A stretch of DNA of 64,000 nt from Neodontobutis hainanensis (taxonomy: Eukaryota > Chordata > Actinopteri > Gobiiformes > Odontobutidae), in the NCBI GenBank assembly GCA_024349245.1, contig JALDNG010000041.1:7712501-7776500 (forward strand), written 5' to 3'. Positions 23,170 to 36,026 of this stretch are shown piece after piece (the first letter of the stretch is position 1; each line of letters begins with the position of its first letter). The notes beneath the pieces were generated by a model. The model was not told where the DNA came from. It saw only the letters and a list, made by a program, of their open reading frames with translations, and did not search any database. Both the position numbers and the translations under genes were made by a program.

Positions 23170-23400
23170 AGGGTCAGTAAATTGCCGCTTTTCCCCGCTC
23201 AGCGTCACCCCATGTGTCAATACTGAGGTTCAAGGTGACGGAGCGGATCGATACACAGAGACAGGAGCCATCCGCTGAATTTACAGCCCAGTAACAAGAG
23301 AGCTATCAAACGACACCGCTGTAGCCTTCAGCGAGCTGCTGGACAGGACTGCACGGCTGCCGGCAAGCATTTGTCACAGCTGTGATTCTCAGAGGAATTT
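23170..23400. promoter_or_regulatory. Candidate regulatory block (weak)
   Basis: GC-richer than the flanks and free of repeats, with CAAGGTGACGGAGCGG, GATCGATAC and a GCATTTGTCACAGCTGTGATT segment holding an E-box (CAGCTG). No frame is open throughout. Confidence 0.2.
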
Positions 23401-24376
23401 TGTGTTCTTGCTTCTTAATTTTTGGGGTATGTGACTGAAGGTAGACATGAAGTTTCTATTGTTGTTAACAAAGAGATTCAAGTTACCTGCACATGTTTGA
23501 GTTGGCACACCTTTGAGTTTTATTCAGCACAGCTCAATTTATAATAGTTACAATAAATGTTTGCATATTTGTTTGTTTGTTGATGCAGTTTGGTTGTATG
23601 ACAGTTTATTATACACTGTATTGTATATTATATTTATAAATTACTAGTGGGTTGGACTATTTGATGCATCTGAATAGCTCTTCTGACAACTTTAGCGTAG
23701 ATAATGACATGCAACTGTACATGATATAAACTCCAGAACAGTGTTTGACAAGCTTTTTTTAAGGACCTATATTTTTAAAAAGACAAATTATGACCTCACT
23801 TCTTTCAGTTTTTTTCTTGGCCACTGATATTAAATGGCATTAATTAGTGGGTCTTATGTCAGCATCTTTGTAGATTCGCAAGGCGTTTTTGCCAATACAA
23901 ACACACATCTTGATTTTTGAAATGGAAGATTTGTTACTGTTGTATCAACCCAAAATTCAGAGTGACCGAGGGACTCACTGCTGGGACAGAATGACACACA
24001 TATTTACCAGATAAAGTTTTATTGTTCCAATACGTCTGAAAACTTGACTTTTTGTTAGCTTTGTTATGATTTGTTTGGAGCTCATGAATTTTACATGTGT
24101 GTGTGGGCGGATGCATGTGTGTATTTATGAAGGTATCACAGCGGGCCAGTGTCCAGCAGGCATGGATGTCACAGTGATAGCAGGTGAGCTGTGAAGGTGA
24201 CGCTGCCTGCCGTGCGTTTCTTGTGATGGATTAGCTTCATTTCCAGTGTAAGCCGTCTGTTATGAGTGACTGAGACTACATGCGCCTGAACCGGAACAGC
24301 AGGGGCGTGCGCTGGACGGAGTGTGTGTACGGCTATGTGTTTCTGTCACTTTGTGTCCGTTTTTAAGTGTCTTTAC

Positions 24377-24411
<35 letters not shown>

Positions 24412-27400
24412 AGCAGCTGAGTGATGGGTCCGGTATAACGTGGAGTAGAGCGGACAGACACTGGGTCTCCATCGCCGGGGGCAACGGCGAGGTGTGTGTA
24501 CAATCAAACGTGTGTTGACAAGCGCGATGGACATCATGCAGTTATGATGACCTCAACCTGCTGCAGGTGACAGCCTCCATTGCAAGAAACATAAATGCAA
24601 AATGAATTCTAACTGACATGTCATTGTGCTGCATTCTGAAAAATCGTGCATAAAATTTGGCTTTGTTTTAGATCAGGTTAATCACTCCAGTGTTGAATAT
24701 TTGAGGTTGCACCCTACAATCTCATGTGCACAGAGCCCACAGATTCAAATAAGCTTTTTAGTAAGTACAAGTAAGTCAAAATGTGTTATTTTATGTAATT
24801 TAAGTCATTCTATCTTTCACACTTGTCATTAAATCACCACTGAGCCAATGATTGATCCAACTGACTTCTACATGCTTGTAACTACTTTACAGCATTCAAG
24901 CAGCTGGCAGTCCCATGCATTCTCTGTTTGTATCGGTTCTTTTTTTCCCCTAAAATAGATTTTAGATACAAAAATGTTTGACAAAAGGTTTTAAATGGGC
25001 TTTTTTAAGTGAAATAAGCTGAATTACAGGTGTCATCACAGCTGAATATGACCATAACTGGGGAAAACCTGGAGAATTTTCTTCAGTCCCTAAGACCTAA
25101 AGAAGTACTAGGCTTGGGGCACAATAAAAATGTACTTACCATAAATATGTGACTGACTGCATCTTAATCTACAACCTTGGTGCAGTGAGAGCAGAGAAAA
25201 ACATCTTAGGTCATAAATGAGACATCATAAAATCAAGTTAAACAACAAAACTTTAGTTGTTCCATCATTGACCCAGCGGGCTGACAAATATATAATGCAG
25301 GCTAGTATTTTGTGTGCAAGACTTTGATGTGTTAAAATACTATATGTTGTATTTGATCTACGACTGAAAGGTGAACTTCAGTGAGAGGACAACCAGAAGA
25401 GCATGTCCATGAATGTGGTGGGTGTGTGGTCTGTGTGTGTGTCTTGCGTTTCTTAGCCCCCCGTGAGCCCAAAACAAGGTAAACGTATAATAATAACATC
25501 TTCAGAATGTATCTCCTCATCTTTCTCCCTTGAGCAAAACAAGCCCCACCATGCACACCCCCCTCCCTGCCTCCTCCTCACGGCGGTGCACGAGCGCCCG
25601 GGTGTGAAATGTAAAAGGGAGAACGCTGTCGTTCAAACTGTCCCGACAACTGGTGTCTCAACAGCGACCAGTCTCTTCGTCCTGTTTGTTTCTTACTCTA
25701 TTTCTCTGTCACCATCGCTCTTCTGCTGCCCCCCTCCCTCTCCTTCAGGTGGGTCGCCAGCTGCAGGTTGCAGGTGCGCAGGACCCCTCAACCAATGAAA
25801 AATGAGCGCCGTCGCATGCCGTGACTTTGATGAACCTCACTGTACGTCGGCCTATCACTCTTCTCCATTTGGCTTCCCACAGCAAACCCCGCGCACGAAC
25901 ACACTACACGCACGGGCCACAGACGCTACCAGACCCAGTATTTGTCTTGTTGAAGGAAGAGGCGCCGCTCGGGTAAATACGCCACCTCTCTGAGGATGTG
26001 TGCGTACTCACATAATATCAAAAGATGGCAAGGGCTTTTGAGATTATTTTTAGCAATGTATTAGAAAAAGTGGCATGACATTAATGCACTTCTAAATTGA
26101 AGTTGAATAAAGGGTTTGTTTGGTAACATTTCTTCCTTCTTCTTCTTCGAGCATGTAAACAGCTATGGTAGCCCTGCAGGGACATGCACAAAAAAAATTA
26201 TGCAAATCGTAATAATTGGATGGTGAGCCAATAAAGAAAACTAAACCAAATGAATATAGTTCATGTCCTACACCTTTAGCAACAAGGTGTGTTCAGTTTG
26301 TCCACTCTGAGATGAAACAGGAAGTAATCAATCTTCCACTGGGTTCTATTAAACTTTAAATGTTTTATTCATTTATTTTTATTTTCAAAAAATGAAATGT
26401 AAATGCACCTTATACATTCTTAGCTGTGTCACCCATTGCTGACACTTCTTGTACTACATGGGACCAAGTGATACCCATTCATGTTCTCAGTATGAGTTTG
26501 AGGTGGTAGTAAATCTCTTTTCTCATTTTTCCTACAGCTTCACTAAAGCCTTGGTGTTTTTTTGGTGTTAAAGGTTTGAGAACCACTGACTTCGACAATG
26601 TAGGGAACACCTCAGTGCTGTATCAGAGCAGCTACACGAGTCTGGGGGCTAATCCGTCCCAGTTGCTCCCTAATCCTCTTCTAATCTCTTTAAACTCTAT
26701 CAGCCTCTCAGGACCCCAGAGAAGATAAATCATGTCAAGTCACACTGAAGAAACAGGGGCATACAAACACTTCAGTGAAAGTGAAATGAACCTGGTAAAT
26801 GGGATTATGGCACTGTTTGTTCACAGCAGGTTGTAAGTTAACAGGCCTAAATCTCTCACTTAAAGGCTGACTGCTAATCCTTCAGCACTAAGACTTCTTC
26901 CTGCAAAGATACACCTTTTACTTATGGGACAACTGCAGTTCCACCATCTTCCTTGCACCTTTCAAGCATTAAAGGGGGTTTTAATACTTCAATACTTTTT
27001 TTATACTTGTCTGAATAAGAATGAATGTGTGAAATTTAAAATCTATAATGATAGTTCTGATTGCTAACTTTATAGTTTTTGACAGCAGACAGTAGGTCGA
27101 CAGGAAACAGGGTGAGTGAGAGGGAAATGACATTTGGCAAATACCCAGGTCTCACACGTAGCTAGGGGCAGCCCCCAAACTGCTTTAAACTTCCTGAAAA
27201 AGTAAAAATATATATATTTTTATCATTTTGTAAATAAGGAAAAATTCACAGCAGGTATGTTTTTATAATATTACTAATCTTTTACCAGTATTACATCCTT
27301 TTTCCCGACTGCCTCCTTTGTACATTATATTCAGAAATCTGTCCCAATGAAGTGCCCATTTTCATTATACAAACAGACACTCTCCCCATAATCCTCTTGG

Positions 27401-28667
27401 CCCCCAGCCGCTGCAGCCCCTCCTCTTCTTACACAAAGACATTACCCAAATGAAAAACAAGTGAGCGGGAGGGAGAGCCAGTGAGATTTTATTTAAGTGT
27501 TCTTGTAAGCCATCTAAGATATTAATGTTGCAAAGCTACTTATCAATATTTAAGAACATAAAAGGAGTGTGAGGGCAGGAGAGCAAACCAGGAGGGACCG
27601 GCACTCTCATGTTGTGTGTATCTACATGTGTGTGTCTGCCAGAACCGCAGCTCAACAATCTGGGGTGAGGTCTCTCTGACAGTTAGAGCAGAGCAATGGC
27701 TTTACCGGAGTTCCACTAAAAGCTTTAACACGCCACAAACAAGATACGCACACGGGCTGAGAATGGGCTGTTAAGTGATGGTCAGGAGGGTAAATACAAC
27801 TGCTAATGCCCCATAACCACAACATACTTATTTTATGATGGCTGGAGGATGCACTGATTTACTGTGTGTGTTTGCCAGGGCTGCGGAATACATTGCACAT
27901 TTATTGTTATTGCAAAATCAAACTGCTTGTATTGGAAAAAATATGGTCTTCATCAGTAAGACGTTGACGCTACGCTAATGTCAAAGTAATTGTCAAAGCT
28001 TTAAATCCAACTGTTCTGACCAACTGCAAAACCTGAAAAGTCATAGTGTAGACCTGGTTTAGTTTTAATTTAACTTTAATTGTGACCAGTAGAGGATAGT
28101 CCATAGACGTGGGCTCACTCCAAATACCTCCAGTTGCTTAGGAAATGTCCTGACTCCTTACCACTGGCCTGGATGTATTTCATGGCCGCCATGTTAAGAG
28201 CTGTCCAAATACTTCCTATAGTAAGAAAGGGAGGAAAGAAAGGAGTTTCCTTTCATACTTCCTTTAGCACTGGAACCTCGAAAACGTCTGATTGAAGCTG
28301 ATTGATGAGTTTGTTAAGAGTTTGAGTAACTGTGGAGTTGGATTGTCAAAATGCTCCATTCATTAATTAATAAGGAACCTCCTAACTTCTAACTGTTGAC
28401 CTAAGGACAATATTTATACGTTCCATACTTCGGACTTTTATTATTCTTATTCTGTGAACTGACAATTGTTTTCTAAGTTACTTTAGGGCAATTCCTTGTA
28501 ATTGTCAACCATTAGAAATAAAAAAATTCAGTTAATTAAAAATCTGTAGAAAATATAAATAAAAAATGTATTAAAACAGTTACAGCCTACTGGTTATAGC
28601 CTAAATGTGGCAATAATAAAAGGTAAAAACTTCTTTCTTGAAATATTTGCTATTTTTTCTCTCCCCC
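23401..28667. other. No gene seen; long unannotated stretch
   Basis: Apart from a GT microsatellite at 24379-24410 and a GC-richer patch at 25,560-25,990, no feature was recognised. The patch has a CCTTCAG acceptor-like site near 25749 but stops in every frame. A fragment AAAGGTTTGAGAACCACTGA near 26570 matches the end of a common hAT-like repeat. Confidence 0.5.
24379..24410. repeat. (GT)16 microsatellite
   Basis: Pure GT repeat of 32 bases. Confidence 0.97.
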
Positions 28668-28759
28668 CAAAAAATATTGGAATTGGAACAGAAACAATAA
28701 GAACTGAATTTAAAAAGCAGAATCTGAATCGTTAAAATTAAAACAATACCCAACCCTAG
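28668..28759 (-). repeat. Interspersed repeat remnant (GGGTTGGGTAT-type)
   Basis: The minus strand reads CTAGGGTTGGGTATTGTTTT, AACGATTCAGATTCTGC and GTTCCAATTCC. This matches the start of an abundant teleost non-autonomous repeat beginning TAGGGTTGGGTATCG. Only about 90 bases are recognisable. Confidence 0.55.
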
Positions 28760-30759
28760 CCAAGACAGGGCTTTAAATTTATTAGGACCCTCAACGCCAT
28801 TAGGACTCATTCACACAACATTTGAAATCAAGGACTAAACCCTAAACTTGAGAACAAACCTGGAAGGCTGACAGGAAAAGACTTGAGTACTGCAGCATCT
28901 TTGGAGAAAAAACTTCAATAAGAAAAGCCTTTTAAATTTCTCTTTTATCCAATAAAAAAACTTTTGCACTCTCTTTTACTACAAAGCTCCAACCCCTGAC
29001 TCTGTGTTGGTATAAAAGGCACATTAGAGGGTGAACAGTGTGAGAAGCACTCCGCAGGTGTTTGCCACCTCTGCAGCTGGGAAACATTAGCGCCATAGAC
29101 CAGACTCAAACGCAGCCTCAGCTCTTCAGCCTGCAGCCATCATTTAGTGGTTTGTGTTCAGAGAGTGTTTTGGATGTGTAACACTACAGATGACACGGGA
29201 GACACAGGAAGACAAAACGCTGTCCAGAGGTCACAGTGTGTGTTTCTGTGGATGTGGCATCGGCACAATACAGCGGAGTAAATAGGAAGATTTTCAGAGT
29301 GAAATAAACAGTGTGTATGTCCGTTTGTGTGTGATGACCCTAGGCAGGCCGAGATGGATGGGCCGGCTGACCTCCCTACAGGGGTGCAGGCTTGCTTATT
29401 TACACAAAGCACCCTTAGGTGTGTAGGTGCTTGTGTGGATGTGTTGTCTGTGTGGAGCTTCCTGGTCTAGACTGACAAAGAGCAACACTTGGATCACAAA
29501 TGGACCAATAATAAACATGTCTTTTTAACGTTTGTGCCTTGATGAAAACACAGTAATAAAAAAGTCAAGGAAATCATGATGATGATGCTTTATAAAAATT
29601 CTGGAACATTCTGTAATGCTAGGTGACCATTACTTTAGCAAACATTAGACTGATGTTGTCAGTTGTTTCTGGTTTTAAAAGATATCATGTTAATGCAGAC
29701 AAGATTGTTATTTTAGTAAGGCATAGCAATATCAAGGGAAAACAGCAGTAAAATGCACCACTTTGTTCCACTGGCTTGTATGGGTGACCTTCACTGCCTG
29801 TGTGAAAAGCAGTGCATATTGTTATCTACTTAGCAAGATATAAAAGGTAAGACATACGCAACAAGTAAGAGACAGTCCTAGTTATTCACACAAAAAAACA
29901 GGGAAACTCTTTTTCAGCAGGCTAATGCAAAATCCATTTTTAACCCTGAGTCGCTGGCATCACACAAAGTTTATGTGCTTCTCGACAAGGAATCTAAATT
30001 TTCATTTTTCTTTTAAAGCATATAAGCATGATTATGTTATTGCAGTTTCAGTGATATTATTTTCAATCAGAGCGCATACCTTATACTGTATGATTCCTGT
30101 TTGGGTAATTTGCCTGGTGTTAGTCCCCTCGCTCTCATTTTGTTTCCTGTCAATCTACTGTCCACTAGCAAATAAAAGAAAAAAGACCCAAGAAAATCTT
30201 AAAAAAGGTTGATAAATAAAAATACAAACACTGTTGATATATTTTCCCCACTTCAGTTTTTACTGCTTTACGGTTTGCTTGAATAACAGCCCTGTCTGTT
30301 TTTAGGTATGAGAGGAATCTGTATTTCTGCGTACAGAAAATCCCAATTGATCTGCTCCTACAGTAAAAGATGAATAAATTGTGTGTTTTATGGCAAGAGA
30401 AAATCCATGGCCCTGTTTACAATGCTTGTCTCTTCTGTAAATCAGCAGGTGATCAATGCACATATTGACTGATTCATCTTGTTGGTGTGAGTATATAAAC
30501 GAGTGCGTACGTGAATGTAATAGACGGCACTTTTGGGAATACAGTATGTCCTTATATAATTTCTATGGTTGGATTTTTGTCTTTATCTGCAGATATTAAG
30601 TTGACTTTTCCTTTCTTGTAAGGCCATGCATTTAGTGGTGGCCCTGTGTGCATTGCATGTATATCTTTTCTAGCCCTGCAGCACGGTCATTTCTGTATTG
30701 ACAATCTGCTTGTCGCTGTCATACAGAGAACATGAGTAGAAAGGCCATTCTCATTTAGC
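28760..30759. other. No gene seen
   Basis: Unique-looking. Open frames at 29158-29412 (minus) and 29925-30212 (plus) have no recognisable domain. Confidence 0.55.
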
Positions 30760-30960
30760 CTGATAACCCGCCTGTAGTGTCATAATGACCTCTAGCCATT
30801 TATAAATCATACTTTAACATGAGGGAGACGGGCCTTTAACCGCCGACTGATTGCGGAATTGATCAAAATTACTCATTCATGAATCAGTTTTTGTGGCATG
30901 TGAGAAGTCAAAAGGTGAAGTATTCATAAGCGATACAAAAACAAAGATTATAATGGAATA
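30760..30960. promoter_or_regulatory. Candidate enhancer-like block
   Basis: Dense non-repetitive sequence with CCTGATAACCCGCC, GTCATAATGACCTC, CCATTTATAAATCATAC, GATTGCGGAATTGATC and ACTCATTCATGAATCAG (AP-1/homeodomain-like words). No coding potential and no repeat signature. Confidence 0.3.
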
Positions 30961-31229
30961 ACCTATTTTAATAGTAAGACTACTTGATCTTGATGCTTTA
31001 CTGTCGCTATATAAATTGTTAGCTCGGTAAGTTAGGTTTGTTTAATTTAATTGTACTTATTATTTGATAAACTTACTGGTTATTACTGCTTTAGTGAAAA
31101 AAATAATTCAATCCAAACTGCAAAAACTGCCAGAAACAGTGACTTACTTCCTTGTAATGCTCTATTTTCGTACTCCCAATAATCAAGAGTATTTGTCTGA
31201 TGAGTCACTCTCTTTCACTATCTCGATTC

Positions 31230-31500
31230 CTCTCCATTGCCTTTCATATTAATTTGCATAGGAACTATCAGCAGGTCATGTTTACTGATTCGCCCAATCA
31301 GGTATCGGTTCTCCCTGGAGGTTCAAGGTCCCTGTCGATGGCCCGTCGTTGTGTGTGCTCGTGTGTTACGGACAAAAGAGGGAATCCCAAAGAGGGCCAA
31401 GCCGAGAGCAGTCATCGATCGCAGCAATTACCACCCAATCGAAGTGTGATTTATTTCCCAAGGAATCATTTCAATATCAAGAGAGCCTGCGAGTGGATGA
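31230..31500. promoter_or_regulatory. Candidate conserved non-coding element
   Basis: It contains ATATTAATTTGCATAGG (octamer beside a homeodomain core), GCCCAATCAGGTATCGG, CAGTCATCGATCGCAGC, CAATTACCACCCAATCG and GTGATTTATTTCCCAAGG. Sequence complexity and CpG content are above the background and no repeat was recognised. Overlapping open frames on several registers (for example 31349-31843) have no recognisable protein domain, which argues for non-coding constraint if any. Confidence 0.35.
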
Positions 31501-32216
31501 AAGGGAGTGTGAAAGGGAGGGAGGGAGATCCTTGTCAATAAACTACAACTCACTCTGCCATTTCTCTTCCTGTGGCCCTCCCTCAATCCTTTTTACAACC
31601 CATCCATCTCTTATGCACTCCCGCTTTATCTTTTATCCAGTCTGTCTTTCTGTCTGTTCACCTTCTTCAATTAGATCACTTTTTTCTTCCTGTCCAAAGT
31701 CCGGGTCGAGGGACAATCATGCACAAAGGTTAGATATATATCGCCAGCTTTTGTCTCAAAAAGTTTTATTGACGGCAAGAACATTCTCAAACAGAATTAA
31801 GAAATCTTCAGCTTCACACACTGATACGCCATTTAGTCTTTAGGCGCAAACCGTGACAGAAAACACAAACTTCTCCTTCCAGGGTGAAGACTTTTAGCAG
31901 CTCTGTAGCAGCTCTGACAGATACACCTAAGCTTTTTTAAGAGCAGTTGAATTTGCACATGTGTATCCATGGTAAAAACACTAAATTACTAAATAACATT
32001 AAAAAACAGTTTTTATTGCATTGCTTTAATAAATGTTATTAATGAGAGAATGTTATTCTCTGGTGCTGGTATATAGTTGATTGTCACATAGTTGCAGACT
32101 TGCAACTGTTACAGTCTCTTGGTCTACATATACATTTACCTCCTTATTGTTAAAAGTATGAAGTATGAAGAGATTCAATTTTGTGAATCCTATTACTTAA
32201 AAAGAGAAGAAAGTGG
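31501..32216. other. No gene seen
   Basis: Pyrimidine-rich around 31,560-31,700, AT-rich after. Nothing recognised. Confidence 0.5.
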
Positions 32217-32345
32217 GTGCACGGGGGCAGAGAGTGGTTAGCAGCACTCATGCCTCACAGCAAAAAGATTGTGTCACCGTGGGTTCTCTCCGGGTTTTAT
32301 GGCTTCCTCTCACGGCCCAAAGACATGTATAGGTCAAATGACAAA
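32217..32345 (+). repeat. Fragment of a common teleost interspersed repeat
   Basis: GTGCACGGGGGCAGAGAGTG then GTTAGCAGCACTCATGCCTC and ACAGCAAAAAG match the tRNA-like head (GGCACGGTGGTGCAGTGGTTAGCAC..GCCTCACAGCAAGAAG). GTGGGTTCTCTCCGGGTTTT, GGCTTCCTCTCACGGCCCAA and AGACATG match its body. The segment between (B box and GTGTGGAGTTTGCATGTTC) is deleted. Confidence 0.75.
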
Positions 32346-32809
32346 TCTAAAGTATCTCTAGTGAATGAACAAATAAATTACTTCAAAAGATTTGTGTTTT
32401 TTTAGGAACATTTCTGTTTGTTTTATATGTTACCTTATCCCTTAGGTAGATTGCATGCCTGCATTTGGTTCTATTAAAATAAAAATGAAATACTACAGAT
32501 TTAACATAACAACACACTTTATGGTTCAAAACATCAACTATTTGTGAAAAAGTTTGCACACGTCTAAACTTTCCCTCTACGTCCCTCACCCATTTTCAAC
32601 TATTTCTCCCTCCCATCCTGATGTTCCCGTTTCTCCTCGACTGCTCCCCAGTGAGGCTATCATTCTGAGGCCTTGTCAATATGACCAGTCAACCAAACAA
32701 AAAGACCAACTGACCAATTGAAGTATTTTGATTCTTAATCCCCTCCTTCCTCTCAACTCTCATTCATCTAAGCCCCCCACCTCATCTCTCTCTCGTTCTG
32801 CCCCCTTTT
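32346..32809. other. No gene seen
   Basis: AT-rich, then pyrimidine-rich. No recognised feature. Confidence 0.5.
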
Positions 32810-33190
32810 TTTTTGCACTTAATTAAGTCGCCAAGTGGCTGTCAGGAATAATTTTTTGCCGTTACACGAGGCCGAGGGCTGTGGTGGACTTGACATTTGA
32901 TAATATTGCGTCTCCACGTTGATTGAAATTGATTTTGGGCGGGGAAGGGGGGGCCCTCTGTTCGCCACTGCTCTGATCGTTTGACAACTCTCAGCCAATC
33001 AGCCCCAAGGACAGCCCGTAGACCCCTCGTCTTTGGGGTGGCAACATTCCCACGACTGATGGCTGTGCACTGCTGTAGGTGTGCATTTGTGCACGAAGGG
33101 GGACAAAGGGTCGGACATCGAGCACCGTCGCAGGGTCATGGCACTGGCAGTCACATTTCCCATAAATCTGTTCAATGCAGAAAGCCATGT
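32810..33190. promoter_or_regulatory. Candidate conserved non-coding element
   Basis: Starts with TGCACTTAATTAAGTCGCC (TTAATTAA homeodomain palindrome). It continues with AGGAATAATTTTTTGCCG, GTTGATTGAAATTGATTTTG, CAGCCAATCAGCCCC and GCAGGGTCATGGCACTGGCA. It is GC- and CpG-richer than the flanks, has no repeat signature, and carries short open frames on both strands with no recognisable domain. This is the strongest-looking regulatory candidate in the window by eye; conservation untested. Confidence 0.38.
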
Positions 33191-35729
33191 GTTCCCTCAG
33201 GGTCTGTGTTGTCTTTTTAGTTTTTGTATACAGCCACATTTGATTAGTTTTATTTCCTTCCTTACTCTAAGCAACCTCTGCCCCCTTCAGCTATGTTTTC
33301 CCTCACTAGATAATAGAGGGTATAATGTTAGATGCAAATGACTGTTTTAATTGTTGCCTTATTAATGGGGAGTAGGGTATTAACTAAAGAACATCATGAT
33401 AAAATGCCACTCAAAAGCATGCTGCAGTCAGAATCAATCAGGGTAATTAATTACAAACACTACGTTTCCACAATGTTTACCGACAGAGTCTGCAGCACTT
33501 TCACTTCAACTCAACTCACCAAACCAGAAATATCCATCTTTTTTTTTTTTTTGCTACATGTTTGCTAATTTTGCTAAGCTCTTCTCCCAGGGCAAAACCT
33601 AATTGTTATTTTCAAGAATGTAATCCCAAGAATGAGTAGAGCTGCTTCCAATGTAATGTTAATGACACGTAATTTTGAATAAAACTATAATCAGGCTTTA
33701 ATTTAATTAGTTTTGACCTAATTTGAAAGAGCCTCAGCGCATTCTTGGTTTAGGTACGTTCAAATCTCACTATACACACTTAATATTTTATTATATTAAT
33801 TGATAGACTAGAGTCTCTCGGTCAAGGCTTTCTGGTAAACTGTCTGGGTTTAAAACTCTGAAAAAAAAAGTATTCTGTTTATGTTGTTTTTCAAATAAAC
33901 CAAGGTTTGGATTGTTAAACATTGGTGATTTTGAAAAAACACTCATTTGTAAAGCACACAAATATGCTTGAATCTAGTGGGCCCAAAACCCATGCAGCCT
34001 TTTTTTCCTCATTTGCATCTTTATTAATTGGGTTATGAATGTCACTTGGTTGTCTCTGTCTGTCTCTCTGAGCCGTTCCATATTCCTGATGAGGTTCGGT
34101 CTAACTAACCCTCTTTTTCTGGCACTCTAATCACCTCTTGCTGCTTCAGGCAAAAGACAAACTGTACAGAGGCACACAGAACAAATTGTATTTATTTTGG
34201 AAGACCTTGTCTAAGTCAAATGTGTTTTTTATTCACCAGGTTAGTGTTAGCCTAAATAAAGACACTGCAAAGAAAATGAAAGAAAAAGCAACCGTGGGGC
34301 TGATTATATAATTACAGGAAATAATTGTTGGCTTTTGTGAGACATATGTGCGCTGACAGTGTTGTGTTTGTCTTGTTTATCTTGGGCTGGCAACTTGTGC
34401 TAATGCTATTATTATTAGAACCACAAATGCCAGACTTAACAACACTTGTTTTGTAATGTTGAATTAAAATTTTGTAAAAGTCAAAGTTTTGGCTCAGAGG
34501 CTTGACTTGTCAACCCAGAAACTTTATATTCTGCGTTTGTTGGGTTTGGCCCCTGAATTCTGATTGGTTGTATGTCTATGTAAATTAGTCAGAGGTACTT
34601 TGATCTGCGTGCCTTTGTTCCGCCTCCTTCATCTCAAATTCAAATCCACAGGGACCAGTCTAATTCTTTGTATAAAATATAAAAAATGAAATATAGGTTT
34701 AAGTGTCTTGGGAAGAAAAGTCCTTAGTTGTGTGCTCTGGCTCATCTCCCCTTTATCCACCCATCTTTACCTTCACCCTCTCCTGTCCCCTCCCTGGTGC
34801 TCGGCCCTCTTGTCCGACAACTCAGCTATTAACCCCTGACCTCGTGTCTCTCCTCCCATCACCGCTGCAGTAATTAGGAGGTCAATCCAACACTCCTCCA
34901 TCATTTATCCCGACACACACACAAACATGTTTATATCAAAATCGGACAGATTTGTCACCAGCTCTATCCATTTATGCAGCAGTGGTGCATTTAGTATGCT
35001 AATAATATGGTTAATAGTTACTAAGACTTTTAAAACAGATTATACATAAATGGCACTTAGTCTATTTCAAATTTATGTGTTATGAAAATATTGATTGAAT
35101 TGCATTTAAGGACAGTTTGTTTTATTTTTTTATTATAAGTGGGTAATAATTTAAAACCCTACCATTTAATTATTACTTTTTTTTTTAGCAGTGTTTTCTT
35201 TTTATTGCTTTTATTGTTTTATTGTATTTTCATCTTGTAAGACTTTCATTCAGATTTGATTTCTTGCTTTTTTCAGCATTTTGCAGCATTACCTCTGTTT
35301 TTGTAAAGATAATTACTATTTCAAGATGCTGAATAAACATAATAATGTTTACATTACTGTTTAAAGATTGCTAATGAGTTAAAAATGACATGAAGATGCC
35401 AGTTGCTAGATGGGGTTTGTTGTTTTTCTAACCAGGTAGTAAACTGGAATGGGATATAGTACACATGTTCATACATACATTTTTCTTAATATAATAATTT
35501 AATGCATGTCTTTAATAAGTTAGGTCTAATGTAAATAAGCTTCAGACAAACTAAACGCACAGGGACAGCCAGGGTTGACAGCGCTGGTCAATGAGCTGTC
35601 AGAGCAGTCTCTCTGCATCACACAGGTCTTTGGCTGATCCCTGTCCGTCTCTTTACTATTCTCCCATCAGCCTTACACCGCCTGCCCCCTGTGTCACATT
35701 AAAACAACATACAATTAAAGTGTGTGCAT
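33191..35729. other. No gene seen
   Basis: A poly-T run lies at about 33537-33552. Much of 34.98-35.50 kb is AT-rich. No coding or mobile feature recognised. Confidence 0.55.
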
Positions 35730-35940
35730 ATCAGTGTCAGACTCCTGCTATTAGCACCTCGGCCCAAATGGCACTTGGCAGGAAGCTGAATCGCAGTTTT
35801 CTCCTCCCAGTCAAACAATTAAAGGCCTCACAAACGCGATCAACGCCAAAATGCGTTAACGCCTAATTAGCTTGACACAGCAGTGCGCTGGGCGGCTGCA
35901 GTGTGTTGCTGACAGGATGCTGTTTAGTGACAGCGCTCTT
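35730..35940. promoter_or_regulatory. Candidate enhancer-like block
   Basis: Contains GCTATTAGCACC, AAACAATTAAAGGCC, ACGCGATCAACGCC and GCCTAATTAGCTTGACAC within a CpG-richer, non-repetitive stretch just before a long TA microsatellite. No coding potential. Confidence 0.3.
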
Positions 35941-35942
35941 GG

Positions 35943-35946
<4 letters not shown>

Positions 35947-36023
<77 letters not shown>
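35947..36023. repeat. (TA)n microsatellite, about 38 units
   Basis: Pure TA alternation over 77 bases, ending in a T run. It is self-complementary and able to extrude as a cruciform; likely highly variable in length. Confidence 0.98.

Positions 36024-36026
<3 letters not shown>

Noticed and set aside
22877..23180. Open frames spanning the GT repeat
   Set aside because: Encoded CVCV/THTH runs are microsatellite artefacts.
22990..24410. CRISPR-like repetition
   Set aside because: Only dinucleotide microsatellites; no repeat-spacer structure anywhere in the window.
28080..28420. Possible interspersed repeat
   Set aside because: Texture suggestive but no family motif, ends or second copy in the window.
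31349..31843. 164-codon open frame
   Set aside because: Overlaps other frames in a motif-dense non-coding block; residues look random and no family is recognised.
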